64,000 nucleotides of DNA from Mytilus trossulus (taxonomy: Eukaryota; Mollusca; Bivalvia; Mytilida; Mytilidae): NCBI RefSeq assembly GCF_036588685.1, contig NC_086382.1:69165999-69229998 (forward strand), read 5' to 3'. The notes under the pieces are model-generated. The model had not been told where the DNA came from. It worked only from the letters and a program-made list of their open reading frames with translations, and did not search any database. The stretch's first letter is position 1, and each line of letters opens with the position of its first letter. Made by a program: the position numbers and the translations under genes. Of this stretch, positions 11,801 through 23,800 are shown in pieces.

Positions 11801-14800
11801 ATTAATTCATGGTCGTTTTATTATGCATATATATTACACACTGAAATTGAAAATTGAAATATCAATCATTAATACGTCTTTACTTGCATTGCTAATCTGC
11901 AATATGTAGACGTTACGAGCGATGTTCGTGTCTATAAGCGTAACATACGTTATCGCTAAAATCGGACGTTTTTCATGGTTTAGACGCTACAAAAATACTT
12001 CTAGAATGAGTAAAGTTAATGTACCTGTCTGGTTAGGGGAGGGTTTGGATCCTGCTAACATGTTTAACCCCGCCACACTATGTATGTATGTGCCTGTCCA
12101 TAGTCCATGTAGTCAGGAGCTCGTAATTCAGTGGTTGTCGGTTGTTTGTGTGTTACATATTTGTATTTCGTTCATTTTAAATAAAATACAGCTCTTAGTT
12201 TTCCAGTTTGAATTGTTTTTCATTGTCATTGCGGGGCTTCTAATAGCTGACTATACGGCATGGGCTTTACTCATTGTTGAAGGCCATACGGTGACCTATA
12301 ATTTTTAATGTCTGTGTTATTTTGGTCTCTTGTGGAGAGTTAATTGTCTCATTGGCAATCATACCACATCTTCTGCGGGACCCCAATAACGGCTTTAGTT
12401 GTTCTCGACAATTGTCGGTATGGTGGCCTTATACTTCAAATGGAATATGTATGCAGTCTTTGAAAGTACCAAACAAATAGTTTTCACAAGAATAACATGA
12501 CAGGCACGTAACTGTCAAATAAGCACCTTTCAAAGAAGAAAAAAAATTGATAAAGACTATAGATATTAGGGACGATTTAAAAGATATTGTCTCACGATCT
12601 ATACTCCCGAGTTCTGCCCTGTTATTCGAAGCAAAAAAAAAACTACATGTAAAAATCAAAATGCACCCTTATTTCTTTACGGCAAATGTGAACGGAAAAT
12701 AAGTTGAAAAAAAAGGAGACGTAGTATGACTGCCAATGAGACTACTCTCCACAAGAGACCAAAATGACACAGAAATTTACAATTTTAAGTCAACGAATGG
12801 CTTTCAACAATGAACAAAGCCTATACCACATTGTCAACAATAAAAGGCCCTGAAAACAATATGTAAATACAGTTACTTAGTGTCGTTCAAATGTTTTCCG
12901 CAATATTTAAAAAAATCTACCACAGACTGTATTATTTCGTTCCCGCGAAAAAAAATCTTGTCTACTTGAAAAAGCCCCCGGCTGCGTCCTAATGTCCCTT
13001 TCACGAAGTTTCGAAATATTATTTTTGAATAAAAATTAGATATCCGTGTTTGAAACAAATGTCGGTTTAGTAACATTCAAAACCAGTTGCGTGACTTACA
13101 TGTATACTGAACCGAGAATATAAAGTGATAGTACATGAAATATCCGGCAAACTTTCTACTCCGTCTACCTCTATGTCGATAAATGAAAGACACATACATA
13201 AATATCTCGTTGCGTTGAAGATAAGTTTGCAACCGTACTTTTTGGAATAGTCTTGAATTATATTACAGTGCTAATATTGTATAGATAATAAGTTTTCTTT
13301 CAAACATTTAAATTGTGCATTTAGCCACTATGCACGGAACTGATGTCTAGCGAATTTGTCTTAAAGTTCTCTAAAGTAATTCAACATGTTACCCGATCTA
13401 GTGTATTTTCTGACAAGTGTAAGATTTTTCTTAGTTTTTACAGTTATATATTCGTATCGTTTCAAAGAAACATTGGGAGCATCATCCGAAACATTCTTCG
13501 TCCGTAAATTTTAAAGAAGACTCTTTAATGCTATAAGATAGAAACGCAAACAAAAAATACTCGTGCAATTACGCACCCTAGTTTTACTCGTTTAAACTTG
13601 CAAGTGTTGCACTTAATTTAAAATTTGCGAATAACAATAAAACATTCAATCTGTTCCGGGTTGAGGGCAACATTTATCAATATCATAGAATGATAAAAAT
13701 AATCAGAAAAATCAGCAACGTATAGATAAATCAAATCGTAGTTTAAAAAGTATCTCTCTATATATGTAGCACAATATATGCACCGACAATCGACTAAGTT
13801 GTGCGCTTGTTCTGTGTGTTTTTATGGCACTGCGTTTTTTGTTTCGTTGACTATTCAAAACCACGCTAGGTTGCCGCGGACATTACCTTGAACAAGAACT
13901 ATCTTTAAAAAAGATATCCGACCTATTTAAATTTGAGTATATGTTTAAAACTATCATTTCGATAACCTTCAGAAGCACAATGACTTAATGATGCAGGACC
14001 TCTTTAATTAAATCCCATCTTAAGTCTGGTTATACTAGGGCAATAATATATAAGAATATTGTGATGTCACCTAAACAATTTATTTGTGTTCAGTATTCTT
14101 GGTCCTCGTATCTTTGTGTTTACATTCACCAAAACCCCGCGGAAATCTCACATGCGTAGGTGCGTTCTAAAAGTCATGTACGTTCGTACAACAAAGTTTA
14201 CATTAAAAAAAATATAATCATCCCGAATAAACAGCTGTCATGGATGCAAAGAGCTATTGGAGAAACAATTATTTTAATAAAAATATAAATCTTTGTAAGA
14301 TCTAGTTCAAATATTTATAGTTTTTCACTTGCTTTCCATCACGATATAAATAACGAGACGTGTTTTCAAACACAACCAAATCATTCACCATGAGATCATT
14401 TTGTCCAATCACAGAAAGTATTTTCGAGCATGCGTATTCTGTTGCCATAGTTAAGCGTCCTTAAGTTCAAAGATCACAAACAGAAACTACACCGACTACG
14501 TCGGAAAAAGAATACAGCGAAGTAATTCAGAGCTTTTTAGAAAGCTAAAACTTATAGTTTTCAAAGTGTATATCACTGATGCGTTTTGTTTTTATCTGTG
14601 TCAAAAAAGCGTTTACCAGAACGTAATAGGTGTTTGCACATAACGTAATAGGTGTTTAGACATAACGTAATAGGTGTGTGCACCTAACGTAATAGGTGTG
14701 TGCACCTAACGTAATAGATTTTGGACATAATGTAATAGGCATTTGCACATAACTTTCATGGTGTTTGCAAATAATGTAAGCGGTATTTGTACATAACGTA

Positions 14801-17800
14801 GTAGTATTTGCACATAATGATGAAGTTTTTATACATACCTTGATAGGTATTTGCTGATAACGTAATAGGTGTTTGCACATAAGGTAAACGATGTTTGCAC
14901 ATAGGGTGAACAATGTTTTCACATAAGGTAAACGAGGTTTGCACAAAACGTATTAGTTGTTTGCACATAATGTAAAAACCATTTGCACATGACGTAATGA
15001 ATGCTCACAGAGAGTATCAGCTGTACGACAAAACGTATATGAATTATAACATGATGTATTATGTTTTTCACTGGAGATACATATGTATAAACACAACATA
15101 ACGCCAAAAGACTATAATATCATGAGATTTACATAGAACAAAGGTGTATCAAAACAAAACGTTTAGAACATTTGACATAACAATAACACTCGAGACAGGA
15201 CGCAATTATTAACTGACTTACGTAAAAGAAGAATAGACACAACGTAGATAAAATATGAGAGAATGTAAAGGTGGTTGATCATAAAGTTCCGAAGTATTCA
15301 CAGAATATATAGTAGTTACAGCATAATGTAATGCACATTTTACAGAACAAAGTTTAGCAATGACATATCGTACAATTGTTTGACCAAACAAATTACTAAT
15401 TTGACATAACACAGAGATGCCGTGTCAGGATATAAAGGCATTTGCACATAACATAAAGAAGAAATAACAGGACGTAACGGCAAAGCGACAGAACACATTA
15501 AATATTTACACTATAAGACAGTTCCGGCGTTCCATAGACTGTTAATGAATGGCCAAACGGTACCATCTGCATACTTCCCTTCCCTTCTGTTTCTCTCAGC
15601 AAGATCGTATCGCTCTTTTTGCGTTTATATGTGTATTGAGTCCCTTGTGTGATTTTAATGTTACCAAAGCGTAATTTCGTCTCGATTTTCGTTTGGAAAG
15701 AAACTTTTATAAAACGATCACTGCGAACAAAGTGATAATCGGACACACGATGTCTTCCTGTATCCTGCTTCCCATATTCATCGTCGTTTATACTCTATGT
15801 GTTGCATTATGTTCATAGTTAAGCAATAACACAAAGAAAGAACAAAATAAAAAAACTTTTAAATCAGCGCCGAAACCTGAAAATTCCAAAAAATATTATA
15901 GTCCCCTAGTTCATGCAGGGAAGTTCTAGATTTGCACTTTGTACACAGGATAAGGTTTAGGTTATTCATGGCCATTGTATTGCGGCAAGATTTATCAAAT
16001 TTTAGAAGCATTACTTCATAGCTTTTTTCATTTTAATTGTAGTTGAAAATGATGTTAGGAAGAATAAGAGCAATACTAGATGTCAGTTTTAATCACCTGA
16101 AGACGGACGAGGATAAATCTTTCGAAAAAAGAAATTCACAAAGGCAACAAAAACAAAAGACTCACAACGAATTAGTGCGAAAAGAGACAACCCCACAAAA
16201 TGAGAAAATGAGAAAAATGGCTGTGATATAAGAATTGGTAGTGGTAAAAATCAATTTGGAAGTGATTTGTTTTCCTCAAGAAATCGTTTTGTTATTGTAT
16301 TGGAAGTTGACTTTAATAAAATGGGTTTATTTTAATTGTCATTTGTTCTTTGCTTGTATATAAACTCATCAAAGATACCAGGACTAAATTTTGTATATAC
16401 GCCAGAAGTACGTTTCGTCTACAAAAGACTCATCAGTGACGCTCGAATCCAAAAAAGTTGAAAAGGCCAAATAAGGTACGAAGTTGAAGAGCATTAAGGG
16501 CAAAATTCAGAAAAGTTTTGCTAAATACAGCTTAGGTAATTTGTATTTTTTTTACATGATGAAAACAATAAGAATAATTATTCGGTTGTTTTTCATTTCA
16601 GTGATTGAACTATTATTCACCTATTCCAATATTTTTAAGAAAGAAGACGGGTATTCTTAAAAGTATTGGAAAACTAAAGGTAACATAATGGTTTCTTGCA
16701 GGTAAATGATCACTGAAATAAAGAACAGATACAACAATAGAATGGCGTCACATCAATATTTTAATTGGATTTAAATCATTGTGGTGACGCAATTCTATTG
16801 TTTAAATCACTGAAATAGAAGAAACATCAATAGATGTATCCTCGTCCGTCTTAAGGTAATCAAAATTGACCTCTGGTGTTGCTCTTTTGCTTCCAAACAT
16901 CATTTTCAACTACAATTAAAATGAAAAAAAAACATAAAGTAATGCTTCTTAGATTTGATAGATCATGCCGTAATACAAGGACCAGAAACAACCTAAACCT
17001 TATCCAGTTTACAACGTTCGAATCTAGAACTTCCGTCATGAACTAGGGGACTATAATACTTTTGAGAATTTTCAGTTTTCGGCATTGATTTACAAGTTGT
17101 TGATTTTGTAAGTTATTGTTTAATATGAATATAATGCAAAACTTTGTTTATGAACGACGATGAATATGGGAAGCAGAACAAAGAAAGACATTACCGCATT
17201 TTATCTGTCAAACAAACCAATCGTGTGTCCGATTCGCACTCTGTTCACCGTGATCGTTTTACAACAGCTTTTTTCGAAAGAAAATCGAGACAAAATTACG
17301 TTTCTGTAACATTTAAAAACACAAGGGCCTCAAAAAACAAATAAATCAAAAAAGAGCGGTACGACCTTGGAGAAAGAAAAAAACGGAAAAAGGGGGGGGG
17401 GGTATTCATGTGGTACCGTTTGAGCAAAAAGCAACAATCTATTTAAATTTTTTTTTAAATGTATATAACTGATTACATGTTGTAAGCTCTTCGTTTGTGC
17501 ATATTAATTATGTATTTGGAATAAAATCGACTGCGGTGCACTCGATATGGATTAGCAAGAACCAGTCTTCATATGCTATTTTTTTTCTTCTCATTAGCCC
17601 TGTAAAAAACTAAAACCAGAGAAGAAACAAAAAACTAATAGGAGAGGACTACATTTAGAAAAGTAATATATAAAAAACTTGCCATTATAAGCTGCTTTGA
17701 CTATATCTTTTTTGTAATCCACACTGAAATAATGTATCTGAATAGATTCTGAATACACATTTGATTCTAATCCACAGTTTGAAACAACACAATAACTGAT

Positions 17801-20800
17801 AAAGACATCTCTTTCTTCGTTTTTCCATTAAGAATTTAATTTCATCACTTTAACCATTTTAAAACACAAAATGCATGTAAATGTATTCACGGGAACTATG
17901 TACAGAAATTATGAGTTGTCATTGCGCACGCAAAAAAACATGATACGCATACCCTGTTTCTTATTCTTCATGTAGCGATACATGTTGTTTACCTATAGCT
18001 GTACTTTCTTTTTGTAATTGAGCTACTATTTGTAGGGGCCAATTGCAACATGTAGGATATATTTTAATGTCTAGAAGTTTATTCAAAAAACAATTTTCAT
18101 ACATTGCTTTCTCTTTTGCTTTACCTTTTTGAAGTGTTAAACAATGTTTTAAGTAAGATACAAGCCTCTAACAGTTCATTTTGTAAAATGTTGAACAGAA
18201 TGGACTGTTATCGGCTTATATACCTTACGGAGATCTACAGTTGTCTCATTGGCACTCTTACCACATCTTTCTATACCTATATATGTATCGGTAATTTATA
18301 GATAATACCCTTTGTATAAAAAGTATCATAAAATATTGTTATTTACATAGAACAATTGTCATATGCGTCTTAAGAACCCGAAAATTGGAAGTTCGCTTTA
18401 TTATTTATAATTCATAAAATATACAACGCACAACATTTTAATCTAGCGTCGTACTACAGTACATGATATATAAGGCATGGAGATGTTATTGTTGCAGATC
18501 AGCTCAATTATCTATAGTAAAGGATCTTACAAATAAATGTAAGATACAGTCACAGAAAATAATTATATTTATAAGTACGTCTGAGTTAGTGACAACTCTA
18601 CAACAGATTTATCATATATATATATATATATATATATATTTAGCTGATCTGTAACAATAACATCTTCATGCCTTATATATCATGTACTGTAGTACGCCGC
18701 TAGATTAAAACTGACGTGGAAAGGTAACATATGGCCACCGAAAGATCTTTTTTTTTTTGAGATCCCAGGTGGTCGTGTGGTCTAGCGGGACGGCTGCAGT
18801 GCAGGCGATTTGGTGTCACGATATCACAGTAGCATGGGTTCGAATCCCGGCGAGGGAAGAACCAAAAATTTGCGAAAGCAAATTTACAGATCTAACATTG
18901 TTGGGTTGATGTTTAGACGAGTTGTATATATATATATATATATTACAAGTCTGAATATTATACATATATACACACCAAAAGTGTACAACACAACACAAGT
19001 ATAAAAAAAAAAAGGAAACGTTAGATACGTGTTTGTAAATATTAAAACAGATCACTTTCATTGGTATGGTTATTATGTTGTAAAATGAATTATTTCAATC
19101 TATTTTGATTTAACCAATACAAAATTCACAGTTATTTTGATATGAGCTTTACCTGTAGCAGTAAACAATAACAATGCTCCTGTCTTCATTGATTTTTTGT
19201 TATTCTCGCTTACATGAGCCAGGACAAGAATTAAAAGAACCAATACGATAACGTTCCCAGTAATAATGCCTACTGCTAATCCAAAAACTCTGCTGTCTAT
19301 AACTGGAAAACATGTATATTCAATGCACACCAGTCAGTGAGAGTAACATAACAAAATTATTGGAATAACTCAGCTTAATCGTAACATTATAGACGACATT
19401 TATTCTTGTCTTCAATTTAGGACAAATTATTCACTAACACATAAGTCCTTTAGTTTAAGAAACTGAACAAAAAACAACACCAGTGAAGAACAACGAGGAA
19501 CACATAGAATAGCTTGATTGACTCAATGCAACCACAAAGTGTGATGGCGTTAAATCAGTTTCACGTGGGGCGCAAAAATTTACACAAATGTTTTTGTTAA
19601 ACTGTAGCCATTATGTTCATGTCATAGTTCTTTTATTGTTGAGTCGGGAAATCCCGATTGAAATTGTTTATTTCTGTTCGATAAGTTTTGAGTGAACACC
19701 TGAGTTTTTGTTAACGGTTTGTGTATTTAATCTTTTAGTTAATTGGTTTATTAATCGCGTGGTGTGGACTGGTCGTAGTCTCAATTACTTTAAGTTGTGT
19801 TTTTCCTTTACTTGCGGTGCACTCATTGTCTAGTTATATAAACAAACATTTATTTATTGACATTTTTTTTATTTTTTCTTCTTGTATGACTATGCACATA
19901 TGCTATTCTTGTTTGACTAGCACATATGTTATTCTTGTTTGATTTTTAACAAGTTCATTCTTTTGTTTGACATGGTGAGACGGTCGCAATAAAAATGAAA
20001 TACATTTGACACAGGAAACCAGTGGCACATCTTAACTCTTTAAAAACAAACAAGCTAAAAATAACAGGTAGTCGGTTCTGTTACTAGAACAGTTATCGTT
20101 TTAATTCTTTTTGGGATCCTTCCAATACAACAGTAAACGATCGGTATACAATAATCCACGTCCACTTGTATTTTTGTCCATCTCATGATCTAAACCGTTT
20201 TATAGTTCGTACTTATTTTGAACTGTTATATCATTGTCTCAGGATAGGGGGGTTGTAATCTCGCTTATATGTTCAACCCCGCCACATTCTGTATGTATGT
20301 ACCTGTCTCAAGTCAGGAGCCTGTTATTCAGTGGTAGTTGTTTGTTCATGTGTTACATATTTGTTTTTAAGCTCATTTTTTGTACACAAATAAGGCCGTT
20401 TGTTTTCTCTCTTGAATTGTAGTGTAATGACCTCACCAAGTTCAGTGGTGGTTTGCTTTTTTAAAGAAAAAGACTCCATAGGAACTGTCTATATGGATTA
20501 AGGACTTTGGATAAAGATATTGCTTTCCTTGTTTCATGTATATTGTTATTCGTGATACATATTGCTAATGAACTTAATTTTATATCATCTCTATTTTTAT
20601 TTAGTTTTATTTTGGAGGGTAGGCGATCGAACTCTATGTTCCCAAAGCAAAAAACCCTCGGTTGGTCACCTTGCGCCAAACATTTGGTTCAGTGTTACAA
20701 AACATATATTTAGATTTACTTGCATTTCTCATGTGAAAAAACATCAAAATCAGCTATAATTTACCTCTGAGGATAGAGAAAAGAATACTAAAAATATAAA

Positions 20801-23800
20801 ATAGCTCATCTGGTTCGGTAATGAAATTGATCACAGTGCTTAAATCCAGTATGATATAGCATAGACATAATCCTGAAGTATATTTTTAACACCAATATGG
20901 TATATGTAAATCCCTTAAGATACTTTAATCCTGTTGGGAATTTTTTTTTCGGGGAAAAAATCAATATCATGCAGGATGAGCGAAACCCTCATCACAAAGC
21001 TATTTCTAAAGTTATTACACCCCACCTCTATTGTTAAACTTCATAGTTTCTCTTTTTGAAACACGTGTAAATTGAATAGATCTATTGTTACGAATAAAAA
21101 TGGATTTTGACCACAGGCTGTGACAAGCGGGGTTTCTGGAAACCCCTGCTTCTACATCCCGCAAACCAAGATAAAAAAAAAAAAACATTTAAGGAAATTC
21201 CAATAGCGAAAAAAAAATTAAGCATTTATTTTAAAGTAAAAAAAATCCTTCAATTACTCCTTTGCTGAAAGTAATATTTTTTTTTATCCCAGTCATATGT
21301 TACTAGTATTATAAAAAAGGGGGATTCTAATTCTCGATGCCCCCCCCCCCCCCCCCCCCCCGTTATCCAGTGGCCAATCCGGGGTAGGGGTTCCGCGGTT
21401 GGGACCAGATTTAAAAGATCAATGCATTTGACTTATTTGAACCCCGCCCATTTCTTTTGAGTTGGGAACCCCAGCTGGATCAGCCCCTCTTCCGCAGAAG
21501 AGCGAGTTACGAAATATTAAATCTGTATCTTTGTATGCTGAGCGTGGCTGGAAGTCGGGTTTCTATTGCAGACACACTTATCCCTTTGTAGGTCAGAATA
21601 TGAATGTTTATTCGTTCTCGAGTAGAGGGGGGCATTTTTCCCCCATAAAACCGTAAAATAGAAAATATAGTTAAGATTACCTTTAATAAACTGATACAGG
21701 TAAGTACTTTGGGTTATAATATTGCCTTTATCTTTTAAATTAGTCTCATCTACCAAATTAAACGCTTGCTAAGAAATGTCGTCCTTCTCATACCCTTACA
21801 TATTCTCAACTGCATACAAGGAGCATGACGTACTTTTTGTTTTTAATATGAATACACGATACAGTTAACCTTGACCTGCTGATCCATATCAATCTAAGGA
21901 TTTATTTGGAAAATGCAAAACAACCTTGACATTGGTAAAACATACTCATTTGTCAAAGTGTGAACGAAGATAACCAAAAAAGGCTACTAGTGGGTTTTCA
22001 TGTAATAACAAAAAAATCTTATAAATCATGGTTTGATATTGTCAATAAAATATATGCTATCGTTGTTTTTTTCATTTGATAATCAATATTAACAATATAG
22101 AGTTTAAAAAGGGGTGTAAGTTAGTTATACACCTCGGGATACGGCATGTCTGGATAAGAAACCCCTACGGCCTCCGGCCGACGGGGTTTCTTATCCAGAC
22201 ACACCTTTTCCTCAGTGTATAACTATTACATAAAAATACGCGAAAAAGAAGATATCTAAGAGTTATAGATTATCGTTGATTATCTCAACGAGAATGATTT
22301 TCTCGCTTGAGCTGGAACAGCGAAAGTGAGAAAAGCAATCGAGTTGAGATGACCAATGATAATCTGTTTATCGCTATTTTACCTATGACGACGTTGTCAA
22401 TTTCAATGTCAATTTCGTTAACAACGCACGTGGCGTCCTTAGTTTCTAGCGATAATTTTTCCATCTCAAGCGAGTAGCATGATATGAAAATTATCACAAA
22501 AAAAGATCAAAGGAAAAATGCACAAAATAGCGATAATATCAATTATCAATCAATACACATACAATGAAGTTAGTTTACATACATCTAAGGCCGTGTTCAC
22601 ATTGACCTAAATTCGGTATTGTGTTAGTGTAACTCACACGTAAACTAAACACAATTGCGTTCCCATTGATAAAACTCAATGTTTACATGTAGTTTAAATC
22701 ATGTTTTACCTACACACAGTCGATAGTGAATCTAGGCCTTGTGTAGGTTAGGTGTACACAAAACTAGGCATTTAGGACATAAGTTTCATCGTGTAAATAT
22801 TTAAGGTTGTCTTTAGTGGAACCTTAAGGAGGAAACTATTTTTGAGTAAAATTGATATTTTTTATTATTATTAGTTGTCTAAATTTTACAGATTTTTTTT
22901 TGTTAAAAAAAATTAACGTACTTTATTAACCCCTAGGGGGGGGGGGGGGGTATTATAGTTGAGTATAAAACATAAAGGCAATGGGATGGGGTGGTGAGCT
23001 ATGGATTTTGTTTTGGAAACAAAAAATGTTTCCAGTTTTTGGGCCTGAAAAAAATATTGTTTGTTTCACTATATATAGCTGCCACTATATATAATGCTAA
23101 AATTGATTTCGACTTGTCTCCAAAATTTGTCCTGAAAAAAATCAATAGCTGACGCCCCCTCCCTCTCCACAAAAAATGAAGTAAATAGTTGCTGCTTCAT
23201 TCATTTGACAAAGTTTTCCCGAATCGACTTGACATACACAGAAATATTCGCCACTGGTCTTTACTCAAAAAAAGATTCACGCATAAATGCATGACTAAAA
23301 AAAGTGTGAGGTAAATGATATGTTTGTCTAGTATCTCAGATCCGTTAAATAACACGTAAAATAAATTAAAACAAAAGTTACCCTATTCCTTTACCAAATA
23401 CTCCTTTGAGAAGAAATACCATTTGAAACGAACATAAAAGATAAAAATGTAGTGATCCCTAATATTTCAATCCTTTTTTTTCGGCTGTATGCACGCTGTT
23501 TCAGCTAACGTTTTCTAATGCGTTATCGAGACATCTCTAGTATATTCAATCTACTGCAAATTATAAAAATGACTTTCAAAAAGTAGCAATCACTTAACTT
23601 AAAAAAGGTGAGCGGTTTGTTTTTTTTCGCGCGTACGTTTTTATTCCTTTTTTTCGATGCTGGTGATCAAATATCTTTTTTTCTATATTTAACACTATAA
23701 TGTATGGGGGAACTCTTGATTCAGAATACATTTTTTTATCATCTGTATGACCATATTTTTTTTTATCAAATTGGGGATCGGAATATTTCCATTCCCATCC

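Larger units (their letters stand above)
6467..18228. mobile_element. Giant (~11.8 kb) foldback-type inverted-repeat element
   Basis: The left arm (about 6467-8470) and right arm (about 14560-18228) are inverted copies of each other. Anchors are: GATATAAGCCGATAACAGTC at 6473 versus its complement ending near 18222; GAACGCCGGAACTGTC at 6938 versus its complement at 15520; AGACAGGTTCTTG...CGAGTGCACCGCAG at 6800 versus its complement at 17535; and a 22-bp minisatellite in both arms (7440-8410; 14605-15005). The right arm is longer because it carries a nested inverted repeat (15.5-17.4 kb) and other insertions. The loop (8.5-14.5 kb) has no recognisable transposase gene. The structure interrupts a family-B repeat whose halves flank it, which sets the ends to within a few bases and suggests a TTA/TTAA-type target duplication. 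It resembles foldback elements, whose long arms contain short tandem repeats; family membership is inference. Confidence 0.7.

Noticed and set aside
11922-12308. 128-codon frame with hydrophobic stretches
   Set aside because: Most of it lies in a family-A repeat whose other copies do not keep the frame.
18768-18860. tRNA gene
   Set aside because: A and B boxes are present, but no acceptor stem or anticodon arm can be drawn and a SINE body with TA tail follows.
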